The notes under the pieces were generated by a model. That model was not told the origin of the DNA. It saw only the letters and a program-made list of their open reading frames with translations, and did no database searches. DNA of 64,000 nt, from contig NZ_JAUOFB010000001.1 in NCBI RefSeq assembly GCF_030542105.1, forward strand, positions 1-64,000, written 5' to 3'. Below are positions 27,587-36,989 of the stretch, in pieces. The position numbers were made by a program, and so were the translations under genes. How positions within the stretch are numbered: position 1 is the first letter of the stretch; each line of letters starts with the position of its first letter. The DNA comes from Hymenobacter sp. BT730. GTDB taxonomy: Bacteria; Bacteroidota; Bacteroidia; Cytophagales; Hymenobacteraceae.

Positions 27587-29167
27587 TTAGATCAGCGGAA
27601 TATTGAATTGCTTCGACACTTTTACTTCCTCGGTGTTACCCTGGAAATTCATACGCTGCACTTCTTTTACCTCAATGTAGAGACGGTCACCTTCGCGGGC
27701 AGTATTTACGATGTCGCTCAGGTTAGCATCGGGGCCGTTGATGGTGCGTGTTCCTGCAACAGGGCGCTTACCACGTACCAGCGTAAGCTCGTAGCGCGTT
27801 ACCCGGAAACGGGCATCATCAGGCAGGAAGGTAGCAAAGCCAGCATCTGGAATAGCCTTCAGGCTCATGTTCCGAACAGCCGTGATGGGCGTACCTTGCT
27901 TTTCGTTGGCTTCGCGGCCACCTACTACGCATTTGATTTCCGGCTTAGGAATTGGGCGAACCTGGAAGGTTTGCGAACCGATGGGGTTACCACCACTGCT
28001 AACGCTTAAAGTTACCTCACGTGAGTTTGGCACCAGCGTTACCTCACCTTTTGCAGAACCTTTGATAGCAGCAGCACCCGAAGCCGAGAAGCTAGGATCG
28101 TACTGCGGGCCCAGTGCGGGAACCTGTACACTCAGCTTGTTGCCGCACCGGAAGTACAGTGCCTGCACCGAAGCCGACTGAATCTGCATAACCGGCTTGG
28201 TAACCGTATAAGGCACAGTTACTTTGAAGGTTGTATCGCGGCCGTTCTGGTTGAAGCGAATCGTACCAGTCCAAGAAGCTTTAGCGTTGCCGGAGGCATC
28301 AAAGCTACCAGGGCGGGCCGTGAATTCTACCTTGCCTTTACCATCCGGACCAACTTGCAGCGGCGAGCCGTTAAGGGTCATGGAAGGACGCAGGTTGCTG
28401 GCAGAGGCCGTCAGGAACAGTTCCGCCTTGTACTTGGTACCAGCTGCAACCGTATTCGATTCAGCACTGGCAAAGGCACTTACCTTGTCAAATACAATGG
28501 TAGAAGCACCTACCTGCGAAGCCAGCTTATTCAAAGCATCTGACTCGTATTTCAGTACTTCCGTTTCTTTCTGCGAAAGAGTAGCCAGAGCAGCTACAAT
28601 AGGCGTATTCTCGAAATTCAGCTCAGCAAAGTTTTTGCTTTTCTGACTGGGCTCCAAAACGTTCGGGTCCTCGTTAGCATCAAGTGCCAGTGGCCCGGCC
28701 TCTGGTACAAATTGCTTGATATAAGTAGCGTAACCGTTGAGCTTATCTTTCAGGGGATAGGCAAGACCATTCTTTTTGCCACCAATCATAGTGATGGCAA
28801 CTTTATCTTCCATGCTCATATTCTTGAAAGCATTCTTGCCCTGGTTCTCAGTGGCAACCAATAGCTTCTCCCGAATATCGCGCAGGTAGCTGACCATATC
28901 AGTGGTCTTGGCCCGCACATCCTCGCTTTGCTTTAAGATGGCAAGGTCACGAGCCTGGTTCCGGTTTTTAGCAACCGTTGCTTGAATGCCTTTTACGGCA
29001 CCCTCGTTAGCTGTCGCCGTTTTTCCATTTACTCCGAGCAAGCTGTCGTCCAAAAATTTGAACTTGAGCAGAATCGCGGAGTTTACTTGTAGGGCCAGAA
29101 GCGCAGTCAGTACCAGGTACATCATGCCTATCATCTTCTGCCGTGGAGTTTCCTTACCTCCCGCCAT
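27587..29167 (-). CDS. gldM: T9SS/gliding motor protein GldM/PorM
   Basis: GldM and GldL form the proton-driven motor of T9SS. The 526-residue protein has one N-terminal membrane helix (about 15-36) with the family start GGKETPRQKMIGMMYLVLTALLALQV, followed by a large periplasmic part of several Ig-like domains that reaches the GldK-GldN ring. The C-terminal domain ends VSKQFNIPLI. It lies between gldL and gldN on the same strand, gaps 66 and 46 bp. Confidence 0.96.
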   Translation of the reverse strand: MAGGKETPRQKMIGMMYLVLTALLALQVNSAILLKFKFLDDSLLGVNGKTATANEGAVKGIQATVAKNRNQARDLAILKQSEDVRAKTTDMVSYLRDIREKLLVATENQGKNAFKNMSMEDKVAITMIGGKKNGLAYPLKDKLNGYATYIKQFVPEAGPLALDANEDPNVLEPSQKSKNFAELNFENTPIVAALATLSQKETEVLKYESDALNKLASQVGASTIVFDKVSAFASAESNTVAAGTKYKAELFLTASASNLRPSMTLNGSPLQVGPDGKGKVEFTARPGSFDASGNAKASWTGTIRFNQNGRDTTFKVTVPYTVTKPVMQIQSASVQALYFRCGNKLSVQVPALGPQYDPSFSASGAAAIKGSAKGEVTLVPNSREVTLSVSSGGNPIGSQTFQVRPIPKPEIKCVVGGREANEKQGTPITAVRNMSLKAIPDAGFATFLPDDARFRVTRYELTLVRGKRPVAGTRTINGPDANLSDIVNTAREGDRLYIEVKEVQRMNFQGNTEEVKVSKQFNIPLI

Positions 29168-29233
29168 TGTATCTTCCTATTCTAAAACTAGTGGAACTGA
29201 AACGTTTAATGCACTTACTACTCAGCAGCTAGC

Positions 29234-30037
29234 TTAGCTGGTAGCACGCATAGCGTTCAGCATGTTGCCGTACACGCGGTTGAGGGAGTTGAGGTTCGTG
29301 GTCAGGCTGGTTACTTCCTGCTTGAACTGCTCGGTCTCTTTGCCAGCCTCGGTCAGGTTCTCCATGGCCTGGCTCAGGGTGCCATAAAACTTGTTCATCG
29401 ACTTCAGGTGCGTGTTGGCATCCTGCAGCTCCATTTCGTACACTGCGTTCAGGGCGCCCAAGTTCTTGGTTACATTCTGCACTTGCAGGTGGTATTCCTT
29501 AGCATCCGAGGTAGCGCTTGACATGGCCGTGATGGCCTCTACCGTGTTAGAATAAGCTTCGTTGATACGCTCCAGTGAGTTAGCAGCGGTGCGCACCTTA
29601 GCGGTGTACTCGTCGGTTACGTTAGTAGCTTCGCCCAGTGAGGACAATTGCTGCGTAGTGGCGCTCAGACGATTCAGACCTTGGCCCAGGGAAGAAATAG
29701 CCTCGGGCGTTACGTTAGCGTCTTTCAGCATATCGTCCAGCTTGCGGGTCAGGCCTTTGCCGTTATCCGTGGAGAAGCTATTGCTATTAGTGGAAGGGTC
29801 ATAGCCTTCGCTCAGCTCAGGATACACCAGTGACCAGTCGTGCTCTTTGTGCTGGGGTTGGAATGCGCTCAGGAAGAAGATGACAGCTTCCGTGCTCAAG
29901 CCCACAATCAGCATTAAGTCAGCGCCGGCCCAGTGTTCAATTTTGAACAGTGCTCCCACGATTACTACTGCTGCCCCAATGCCGTAAATTTTCGGCATTA
30001 ATACGTCATATAGAAAACTGCCGCCTTTTTGTGCCAT
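29234..30037 (-). CDS. gldL: T9SS/gliding motor protein GldL/PorL
   Basis: GldL is the cytoplasmic-membrane stator partner of GldM. The 267 residues start with two membrane helices (about 14-33 and 39-60). The sequence LFKIEHWAGADLMLIVGLST contains the conserved charged residue in the helix (Glu in KIEHW) linked to proton flow in this family. The remaining 190 residues form a cytoplasmic coiled-coil tail with repeated SLG/TTN/LNS heptads. It follows gldK by 69 bp. Confidence 0.96.
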   Translation of the reverse strand: MAQKGGSFLYDVLMPKIYGIGAAVVIVGALFKIEHWAGADLMLIVGLSTEAVIFFLSAFQPQHKEHDWSLVYPELSEGYDPSTNSNSFSTDNGKGLTRKLDDMLKDANVTPEAISSLGQGLNRLSATTQQLSSLGEATNVTDEYTAKVRTAANSLERINEAYSNTVEAITAMSSATSDAKEYHLQVQNVTKNLGALNAVYEMELQDANTHLKSMNKFYGTLSQAMENLTEAGKETEQFKQEVTSLTTNLNSLNRVYGNMLNAMRATS

Positions 30038-30106
30038 TGTACTTGTGTTGTTGAAAAGAAAGGTGAAGGTTGTTAAAACACTAAATAAGTTGGAACGAAA
30101 GAGGGC

Positions 30107-31126
30107 TTAGTTCAGGGCGTTGTTGGTACCCATGCCAATTTGAATCATGGCTGTGCGGAAACCAATATAAGAGCGGGCAGAATCCTGATACTCAAAGTTA
30201 CGGGCACCCGTTTCCAGGAAGTAAGCAATGTCTTTCCAGGAACCACCACGCACTACTTTGCGGGGTTCGTTATCATCCGGGTTGGTTGGGTTCAAATCCC
30301 ATACTACCGGTACGGAAGCTTCCATATAAGCATCATCGCACCACTCTGATACGTTGCCTGACATATCGTACAGGCCAAAGTCGTTCGGGAAGAACGCACC
30401 TACTGGTGAGGTATAAGCATACCCATCGGAAGCATAGTCACCACGTCCGGGCTTAAAGTTAGCCAGCATACAGCCTTTGGAGTTGCGCAGGTAGGGACCA
30501 CCCCAAGGGTAGGTAGCTAAGTCGCGACCACCACGAGCGGCATATTCCCATTCAGCCTCGGAGGGAAGACGGAAGTTTGGCGTAGGAGCCAGACCAACTT
30601 CTTCGTTAGCTGCATTCTTGTGCTTGGTACGCCAGTTGCAGAAATACTTAGCTGCAAACCAGTCTACACCTACCACCGGGTAGTCGTCGAAGGCAGGGTG
30701 GGTATAGTAATACTCCATCAGGGGGTCACCCATGTGGTAGGTGAAGTCCCGTACCCAAACCGTAGTGTCGGGGTAGAGTTCAGTCATCACATACTCTTCG
30801 CCTAGCACGTCAATGGAATCCTGCCGGATAGCATCCATGAACTGGCGGTATTCATTGTTAGTAATTTCGGTCTCATCCATGTAGAAGCCGGCAATAGTTA
30901 CCTGCTTGTTCATGTTCACCATAGAGGCAGAGATATCCTGGTCGGTCTGGCCCATGTGAAAGGTTCCACCGGGGCAAGGTACCATGCCATAAGGCACTTC
31001 CTGAGGGTTGAACTCAGGCCGATCCTCAGAACCGTATAGGTCGCCCTGAGGCCCTTTACCAAAACCACACCCTCCCAGGAGCAGTGCCGACATGGCGACG
31101 AGAGGCAATACGAAAAGCTTGTTCAT
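30107..31126 (-). CDS. gldK: T9SS outer-membrane-associated lipoprotein GldK/PorK
   Basis: GldK is a lipoprotein that pairs with GldN to form the T9SS ring. The 339-residue protein has a lipobox LLLGGC with Cys20 and an FGE/sulfatase-modifying-factor fold: GGTFHMGQTDQD, DETEITNNEYRQF, VVGVDWFAAKYFCNW, RLPSEAEWEYAARGG, GNVSEWCDD and VVRGGSWKD. The fold is structural here and not a formylglycine enzyme. It is the first gene of the gldKLMN operon, with a candidate promoter at 31188-31211. Confidence 0.96.
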   Translation of the reverse strand: MNKLFVLPLVAMSALLLGGCGFGKGPQGDLYGSEDRPEFNPQEVPYGMVPCPGGTFHMGQTDQDISASMVNMNKQVTIAGFYMDETEITNNEYRQFMDAIRQDSIDVLGEEYVMTELYPDTTVWVRDFTYHMGDPLMEYYYTHPAFDDYPVVGVDWFAAKYFCNWRTKHKNAANEEVGLAPTPNFRLPSEAEWEYAARGGRDLATYPWGGPYLRNSKGCMLANFKPGRGDYASDGYAYTSPVGAFFPNDFGLYDMSGNVSEWCDDAYMEASVPVVWDLNPTNPDDNEPRKVVRGGSWKDIAYFLETGARNFEYQDSARSYIGFRTAMIQIGMGTNNALN

Positions 31127-31187
31127 AGTCAGGAACCGAAAGACTTACTAGGAGGCGATAACCAAAGATTACAATTTTTACAGCTGG

Positions 31188-31215
31188 CAAATTTAGTACT
31201 TTAAACAAACGCAAA
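31188..31215 (-). promoter_or_regulatory. Candidate promoter for gldKLMN
   Basis: On the minus strand TAAATTTG (31195-31188) matches the -7 element TAnnTTTG. TTTG-like sequences lie 16-20 bp further upstream, as expected for the -33 element. Transcription would begin about 55 bases before the gldK start. Confidence 0.5.
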
Positions 31216-31366
31216 CAAGTTATTCGTTTAACATTACCAACTTGCCTTTGAAACCCTATTTACACGGGATAAATCGAAGTAGTTCAACTCCTTGCAGCTG
31301 TAGCAGGGGAATACATTCGATTTACTTTATCCTACCCCAGCTATACGCTTAATATACGAAGAAGGC

Positions 31367-32356
31367 CTAAAAGCTATAACGAGGGGTACGGATGGCGGGG
31401 CGCAGAATATTACTAGGCTTAGGGAGTCGATAAGAAAGCATTATTTCATGAGAGCTCAATGCACGAGCATCTTGGTTAAATGCTATAAAATCAAATCCAT
31501 AGCCCACTTTAAAAGCGTTATCTTTTGCAAAACTTATGCCGAGTATTGCATTAAAGGATTCCTGAAAACGGTACCCAACGCCACCCCAATATTTATCATT
31601 AAAGGTAGCTCTAGCGCCTAGTTCAAAGGAGCTTTTATCTTGGGAGAATTTACCAGCATCACCCACTTTACCAGGCAATACCATTTTTACCAAGACGGTA
31701 GGTGTTACCACAACGGAGGAGGAGGCCTGAATATTATAGCCACCGGTTAGATAGACGTGGTTTTCCCCAACAACACTTGCCGAATCTGCTCCGCGAGCAT
31801 TTTGGAATTTATACTTTGCCCTCAATAAGTTATTAACGCTTAGGCCAGCATACAGAGTTTCGGTCTCATACCATGCCCCTAGTCCGGCATCTAACTTACG
31901 GTCGGAGCTTTCTTCCGGTACGGCCGGGTCGTTAGGCTCGGCAGGACGAAAATTCCCCTGATGAATATTGGAAAAGATTCCTTGTACGCCCACACCCAGA
32001 ACACCCTCTCCTATAGCTATATGATATGCGTAGGATAAGTTAGCGGAGGTAACATCCGTTTGTGCAATTTTATCTTTATAGATATTGATACCTAATCCCC
32101 CCCGCAACAACTTAATGGGTAAGGAGGCCGAAAGCAGATAGGTTTGGGGGGAGCCACCAGCATCTACCGAGGCATTATATCCTACATATTGATAGCGGCC
32201 GATGGTAGTTATCTCACCGAAACCTTTCACTCCAGCGTACCCTGGATTAAGGTACATGCCATTAAATCCGTATTGAGTGAACTGGGGCTGCTGCTGCCCC
32301 AATACCGTACCGGCTGCTATAAATAGCAGAATAACAGAGAGTACTAAACCCTTCAT
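31367..32356 (-). CDS. PorP/SprF-family T9SS outer-membrane barrel protein
   Basis: PorP/SprF proteins are outer-membrane beta-barrels that work with the T9SS, often in anchoring or exporting specific partners. The 329-residue protein has a signal peptide ending VLGQ, then the family start QQPQFTQYGFNGMYLNPGYAG. Alternating strands run through the rest, with SYAYHIAIGEGVLGVGVQG and LGISFAKDNAFKVGYGFDF. It sits 240 bp upstream of gldK with its own candidate promoter, so it belongs to the T9SS locus as porP does in Porphyromonas. Confidence 0.9.
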   Translation of the reverse strand: MKGLVLSVILLFIAAGTVLGQQQPQFTQYGFNGMYLNPGYAGVKGFGEITTIGRYQYVGYNASVDAGGSPQTYLLSASLPIKLLRGGLGINIYKDKIAQTDVTSANLSYAYHIAIGEGVLGVGVQGIFSNIHQGNFRPAEPNDPAVPEESSDRKLDAGLGAWYETETLYAGLSVNNLLRAKYKFQNARGADSASVVGENHVYLTGGYNIQASSSVVVTPTVLVKMVLPGKVGDAGKFSQDKSSFELGARATFNDKYWGGVGYRFQESFNAILGISFAKDNAFKVGYGFDFIAFNQDARALSSHEIMLSYRLPKPSNILRPAIRTPRYSF

Positions 32357-32408
32357 AGGTGCAACCGGATAGAGGTAAGAGATAATTTGTGCAGGATTTC
32401 TTCTCTTT

Positions 32409-32437
32409 CAAATGTAACAAAAAAACGTCACCCCAAA
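32409..32437 (-). promoter_or_regulatory. Candidate promoter for the porP-like gene
   Basis: On the minus strand TACATTTG (32416-32409) fits TAnnTTTG, and TTTG lies 17 bp upstream (32437-32434). The predicted start of transcription is about 45 bases ahead of the ATG. Confidence 0.55.
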
Positions 32438-32480
32438 GAGAAGAAGCCTATTCACCGATTTCCCTTCCTCAACGAGCAAA

Positions 32481-33314
32481 CTAGTTGCTCGGTTTACCTA
32501 CTTTACTTTTCGCGTTGTTATGTTCGGCAGCGCCGGAATGATACAGGATATACTGCTCAATAGCGCCCGTCATAGAAGGGGCATTTGGATGTGGAGCCTG
32601 GATATCCAACTCCAACCCAGCATCCAGCACTGCCTTAGCGGTGGTGGGACCAAAAGCTGCTATGCGGGTACCGTCCTGCACGAAATCAGGAAAGTTGATG
32701 AATAGCGAGCTAATACCGGATGGGCTAAAAAACGCAATACAATCGTATTTTACATCCGAGAGGTCCGATAAGTCGCTGGCTACTGTACGGTAGATAACTG
32801 CCTCTGTGAACTTGAAGTTATTGGCCCGCATAAACTCCGGAATGTCATCTTTACGGATATCGGAGCAGGGGTACAAAAACTTCTCGCCTTTGTGCTTTTT
32901 GATAACGTCAAAAAGGTCAGCAGCGGTGCGGCTACCCACGAACAGCTTACGCTTACGCAGCACGATGTATTTCTGCAGGTAATTAGCCGTTTGTTCTGAA
33001 ATACAGAAGTACTTCATTTCAGCAGGCATTTCAATCTTTGCCTCCTGACAAATGCGAAAGAAATGATCTACCGCATTACGGCTGGTAAAGATGATTGCCG
33101 TATGCTCCAGAATATTGACTTTCTCCTTACGGAAGTCCTTATAAGACACAGGGTCCACCTGAATAAACTCCCGGAAATCAACCTTGATACCGTATTTCTC
33201 GGCAATGGAGAAGTAAGGGGAAACGTCGCCGGTGGGCTTAGGCTGGGTGACAAGGATGCTGGAGATGCGCTTGGCGTGACGGCCAGTCCCCGGAATATCT
33301 TTGCTTTCGGCCAT
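32481..33314 (-). CDS. hemD: Uroporphyrinogen-III synthase
   Basis: HemD closes and rearranges hydroxymethylbilane to uroporphyrinogen III in haem synthesis. The frame is 277 residues from MAESKDIPGTGRH; an upstream extension of 22 codons is less family-like. It has the two-domain HemD fold, with IIFTSRNAVDHFFR in domain I and YDCIAFFSPSGISSLF and IAAFGPTTAKAVLDAG in domain II. Sequence identity among HemD proteins is always low, and these turns are the best guide. It lies 94 bp from a DUF4271 gene that is likely in the same operon. Confidence 0.88.
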   Translation of the reverse strand: MAESKDIPGTGRHAKRISSILVTQPKPTGDVSPYFSIAEKYGIKVDFREFIQVDPVSYKDFRKEKVNILEHTAIIFTSRNAVDHFFRICQEAKIEMPAEMKYFCISEQTANYLQKYIVLRKRKLFVGSRTAADLFDVIKKHKGEKFLYPCSDIRKDDIPEFMRANNFKFTEAVIYRTVASDLSDLSDVKYDCIAFFSPSGISSLFINFPDFVQDGTRIAAFGPTTAKAVLDAGLELDIQAPHPNAPSMTGAIEQYILYHSGAAEHNNAKSKVGKPSN

Positions 33315-33407
33315 AGTTAAAAAAGAGAGTAAATCTAGGGCTATAAGGAGGAACGGTGAGGTGCTTAAACTGATATTCACAACCTAGTACCACCAATAAC
33401 TCCTTGA

Positions 33408-34577
33408 TTAATAAGGAAAAACGATGATTTTAAGCAGTACAATAAAAGGCAGAACTTCTGTGGCGCAAAGGTACGAAAACAAATGCAGATTTAAGAGTGA
33501 CATTCGCTGATTCAATGTTCGGCCAATTCGTAAGACAGTTACAAGTAATAGTAAGGTAACCACCCCATTAGAAACCCACAGCACCATAGACGGGGCTGAG
33601 GAATTCAGGGCTAGATAAAGAAGCATCACAAAAGGCAATACCAAGCCCATCAGCAGGATAGTGCGGATAAACTCCCGGTATTGTACCATAACTAGCCCCG
33701 ATACATCGAAGATATATCCCATTATCTGCAGGTACAGGTATTTTAGCAATACAAAGGCCGCAATCAGCCCGGTATAGAGCAGCACCCGTACTACCAGCGC
33801 CGACTCGGGTACGTTGAACATACGCCGGATAATGGGCACATTTTGCACACTGGTATGAATAGCTACTAATAGCAGTGCAAACGATAACGAAAACACAAAG
33901 ACCAGTACTACATTGAGCCACGTAATAGTGGGCTTTACTAAGAAGTCCTGATCAGTGGAAGATTTGCTCCAAAAGCTGCTGAGCTGATAAATCCGCGCAA
34001 AGCCCGGACGATAGGTAGCCCGAATGCTGCCATAGCCCAGCCCTATTACCAGTAAAAAAACGATGTACACGTTCTGTGGTCCGGGTACCCGCTCCTGAGG
34101 CAACAAGGTGCTGGCAGTCTTACCAAGCTGAGGAGCTGGCTGCGGTACCGTATTGACAAAGGAGTTGTAGGCGGGCGACTCATCAGGGTGCCATACGCAC
34201 AATAAATGGCGAGCGGAGGGGGAATCAGCAGGAATCAGCTTAGCCAAGTCCAGGGAAAACACTCCTGCCTCCGGTGCCGTGAAAACGAGTCGGTTATCCA
34301 GAAACAAGCTCAGATTCTGACGAGCTGTGAAGGTAATAGGCACTGGCTGGCCCCACTTCAAACTAACCCATTGATAGTAGGCGTGGGCGGGCTGATGGTA
34401 ATCTGGCAGGTAAAGTGTTAGTCGGTTCTGTGCCGGATTATAAATGAGCCAGTCATTGGTAAGGCCTTTTTGGGGGGCGGGCGGTAATGGTCGGTACTCA
34501 GCACCTAGTGCCGCATGCCCCAGCAGCAGTATGCTTAGCACTACTCCCCACAACCACTGATAACGCCCCGTTGGCAC
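33408..34577 (-). CDS. DUF4271-type membrane protein
   Basis: The 389-residue protein has a signal peptide (MPTGRYQWLWGVVLSILLLGHAALG), a soluble beta-rich N-terminal part to about residue 165, a membrane helix at about 170-190, and then six more helices from about 225 to the end. The C-terminal part fits the DUF4271 family, found in Bacteroidota next to hemD. Its function is unknown. It ends with a short IVFPY tail. It follows the WecA-like gene by 12 bp, so the two may share a transcript. Confidence 0.8.
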   Translation of the reverse strand: MPTGRYQWLWGVVLSILLLGHAALGAEYRPLPPAPQKGLTNDWLIYNPAQNRLTLYLPDYHQPAHAYYQWVSLKWGQPVPITFTARQNLSLFLDNRLVFTAPEAGVFSLDLAKLIPADSPSARHLLCVWHPDESPAYNSFVNTVPQPAPQLGKTASTLLPQERVPGPQNVYIVFLLVIGLGYGSIRATYRPGFARIYQLSSFWSKSSTDQDFLVKPTITWLNVVLVFVFSLSFALLLVAIHTSVQNVPIIRRMFNVPESALVVRVLLYTGLIAAFVLLKYLYLQIMGYIFDVSGLVMVQYREFIRTILLMGLVLPFVMLLYLALNSSAPSMVLWVSNGVVTLLLLVTVLRIGRTLNQRMSLLNLHLFSYLCATEVLPFIVLLKIIVFPY

Positions 34578-34589
34578 TGGATTACCTGG

Positions 34590-35645
34590 TTAAGAAGCCA
34601 CCCGCTGCCGGGCGCTACGGCTCTGATACACGCCCAAAAACACACTCAAAGCTACCGAGAAGGCTACCAGATACACGATTAGCAAAGTATTGCCCAGGTA
34701 AGCGAAGTTGATGACAAACAAAATCACCAGAATATTCAGCAGGGCCAGTAACATTACGGTGCTGATCTGCTGAAAGCCCATAGCCAGAATCCGGTGATGC
34801 ACATGGTTTTTATCGGGCGAGAAGGGGGAACGGCCGGCCATCATGCGCACAATGAAAATGCGAAGGGTATCAAACAGCGGCACAAAAAGAATACCCGCTG
34901 CAACGGAAGGGGCTGATTCCGGAAAAGGCTGCCGCATCTCAATAAACTGAATAGTCAACACGGAAACGATAAACCCACAGACCAGCGAGCCGGTATCGCC
35001 CATAAAGATGGTGGCGCGGTGAAAGTTGTAGCGCAGGAAGCCTATCAGCCCCCCTATTACGCATACGGAGACATACACATAGTTACCGTACCGGTCGCCG
35101 CCATAACGGAAGAAGAAATAGCCAAGGGTGCTCACGATAATCAGCACAATGGTACCCGCCAAGCCATCCAGCCCATCAATGAGGTTAATAGCATTGGTAA
35201 TACCCACAATAGCAACGAACGTAATAGCGTAGCTGATGCCAATAGGAAGCTCCTGAATACCCAGGATGCCTTGAAAGCTGGTAATCCGGATGTCGGCCAT
35301 AATCATAACCACACCGGTAGCCAGTAGCTGACCTACAAACTTTTTGGAGACGGAAATACTGACCAGGTCATCTTTTAGCCCCACAAAAAACAGCACAATA
35401 CAGCCCGCCAGCAACTGCTGAACGCCATTTGCAAGGTTTCCGAAAATGGTAAGCGCCGACATAAAGCCAGCAAAAACGGCCACCCCACCCAGGCGGGGCG
35501 TCAGCGACTCATGCACGGTGCGCAGGTTGGGCGCATCAAGCATATTCTTGAGATGGGCAATGTAAATAATGGAGGGCACTGCAAACAGCGCCACCAAAAA
35601 TGCCCACAGGAACGAGAGACTCAGCGAAATACCTAATGCAGTCAT
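34590..35645 (-). CDS. WecA/MraY-family undecaprenyl-phosphate sugar-1-P transferase
   Basis: The enzyme moves a sugar-1-phosphate, probably GlcNAc-1-P, from UDP onto undecaprenyl phosphate at the inner membrane and so starts O-antigen, capsule or teichoic-type glycan synthesis. The 351-residue protein (start MTALGISLSL) has about ten helices. The family motifs are DAPNLRTVHESLTPRLGG, KDDLVSIS, AINLIDGLDGLAG, the FMGDTGSL loop, and the HVHHRIL loop after RSPFSPDKN, typical of WecA/TagO. It is not MraY itself, which is part of the mur cluster. No other glycan genes are adjacent. Confidence 0.88.
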   Translation of the reverse strand: MTALGISLSLSFLWAFLVALFAVPSIIYIAHLKNMLDAPNLRTVHESLTPRLGGVAVFAGFMSALTIFGNLANGVQQLLAGCIVLFFVGLKDDLVSISVSKKFVGQLLATGVVMIMADIRITSFQGILGIQELPIGISYAITFVAIVGITNAINLIDGLDGLAGTIVLIIVSTLGYFFFRYGGDRYGNYVYVSVCVIGGLIGFLRYNFHRATIFMGDTGSLVCGFIVSVLTIQFIEMRQPFPESAPSVAAGILFVPLFDTLRIFIVRMMAGRSPFSPDKNHVHHRILAMGFQQISTVMLLALLNILVILFVINFAYLGNTLLIVYLVAFSVALSVFLGVYQSRSARQRVAS

Positions 35646-35714
35646 ATGGCAGGGCCCGAAGTTAAGCAATTACGCTTGAAGCCCGGTGGGTGGTTTGCGA
35701 ATGAATCCCGAAGC

Positions 35715-36131
35715 TTAACTGTGCAGAATCCCTTCCCGGTCGAGCAGGGCAATCCGGATAAGGTTTTCAGGCACAATAGAGTCAGGAACAAAGATGAACT
35801 TCTTATCAAAAATCTGCGAGCCCCGGTAATAGCTTACCCAGTACTGATTGTTAAGATGAAACAGATCCGGGTCGATGGGCTCAATGGGGACGGCGGTGTG
35901 GGGCTCTACTTCCAGAATCACGTGGCGCAGTGTGGAAGTGCGCACCGATTCGCCGTTGGGCTGCACCCCGTAGCCGTTAGAGCTCACGATGACATTGCGC
36001 AAAGGAAAATCGTTATGATTCAGCAGATATACTTGCCAGCCCTGTTTGCCTTCTTCCGTGGCGGCCGCCTCATCGGGCACTACTGCCACCGAAACGCCTT
36101 CTACCGGATCGAAGATAATATCGTCTTTCAT
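35715..36131 (-). CDS. Conserved hypothetical protein
   Basis: I do not recognise a named family. The 138 residues are soluble, acidic and mostly predicted beta: VEGVSVAVVPDE, WQVYLLNHNDFPLRNVIVS, HVILEVEPHTAVPIEPIDP and IFDKKFIFVPDSI. It lacks a signal peptide and membrane segment. It is 7 bp downstream of lipB on the same strand, so it is likely co-transcribed with it. The compact beta pattern looks like a single small domain, perhaps for protein interaction. Confidence 0.8.
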   Translation of the reverse strand: MKDDIIFDPVEGVSVAVVPDEAAATEEGKQGWQVYLLNHNDFPLRNVIVSSNGYGVQPNGESVRTSTLRHVILEVEPHTAVPIEPIDPDLFHLNNQYWVSYYRGSQIFDKKFIFVPDSIVPENLIRIALLDREGILHS

Positions 36132-36138
36132 AAAGGAC

Positions 36139-36936
36139 TTAGCTGATCAGATCGGCCTGCAATAAGTTGGCCAAATGCGGCAAAAGACGGTTTTCTACTT
36201 CCGTTATCGAGACTGCGCGGCCTAGTTCCTGCTGCAGCGAGGTCACGGCCTTATCGGTAATGCCGCAAGGCACGATATGGCCGAAGTAGGACAAATCGGG
36301 ATTCACATTGAGGGCAAAGCCATGCATGGTTACCCAGCGGCTGCACTTCACGCCCATGGCGCAGATTTTACGCGGATTGGCTGCGCCTTCCTCAAAACCC
36401 AGCCATACCCCTGTGAGGCCCGCAATGCGGCCGGCCTGCAAGCCAAATTCGGCCAAAGTCAGGATAACGGCTTCTTCCAACACCCGCAGATAGCGGTGAA
36501 TATCGGTGAAGAAGTTGTCGAGGTCGAGGATGGGGTAGCCTACCAGTTGGCCGGGGCCGTGGTAGGTGATGTCGCCGCCGCGGTTAATGCGGTGAAACGT
36601 GACGCCGTGCTGGGCTAAAGCCGCCTCATCAAGCAGCAGATGCTCGGGCTTGCCGCTTTTGCCCAGTGTGTATACGTGGGGGTGCTGGCACAACAGCAGG
36701 TGGTTGGGCGTAAGCTCCAACGGCGTACCGGATTCAGCGGCCAAGCGGTTGCGGGTTTTAACCGCCAAGGCCGCTGCCAGCAACTGTTCCTGATAGGCCC
36801 AGGTAGACTCATAGTCTACCAGACCCAGGCGCTCAACCCGAATCTGCCGGTTTTGGCCCGGCACTGCAGCCACCGCTCCGACCACTGGGGCCGGAGCGGG
36901 GCTGGTAATAGCGCAGGAACTATACAGAGAATCCAT
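36139..36936 (-). CDS. lipB: Lipoyl (octanoyl) transferase LipB
   Basis: LipB moves octanoyl groups from acyl carrier protein to lipoyl-dependent enzymes. The 265-residue protein has the family motifs [26 protein letters not shown] with the active Lys, and GHIVPCGI with the active Cys. The first about 32 residues ([20 protein letters not shown]) are an Ala/Pro-rich extension not found in E. coli LipB; no internal Met offers an alternative. The protein is cytoplasmic. Confidence 0.95.
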   Translation of the reverse strand: MDSLYSSCAITSPAPAPVVGAVAAVPGQNRQIRVERLGLVDYESTWAYQEQLLAAALAVKTRNRLAAESGTPLELTPNHLLLCQHPHVYTLGKSGKPEHLLLDEAALAQHGVTFHRINRGGDITYHGPGQLVGYPILDLDNFFTDIHRYLRVLEEAVILTLAEFGLQAGRIAGLTGVWLGFEEGAANPRKICAMGVKCSRWVTMHGFALNVNPDLSYFGHIVPCGITDKAVTSLQQELGRAVSITEVENRLLPHLANLLQADLIS

Positions 36937-36989
36937 GCCGGAAAAATCTAACGCAAACCCGAGGCCTGAGCCGCTCTATTAAAGCCAGC

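Noticed and set aside
30107..31126. Formylglycine-generating enzyme
   Set aside because: The fold is similar, but the lipobox and the position ahead of gldL and gldM identify it as GldK.
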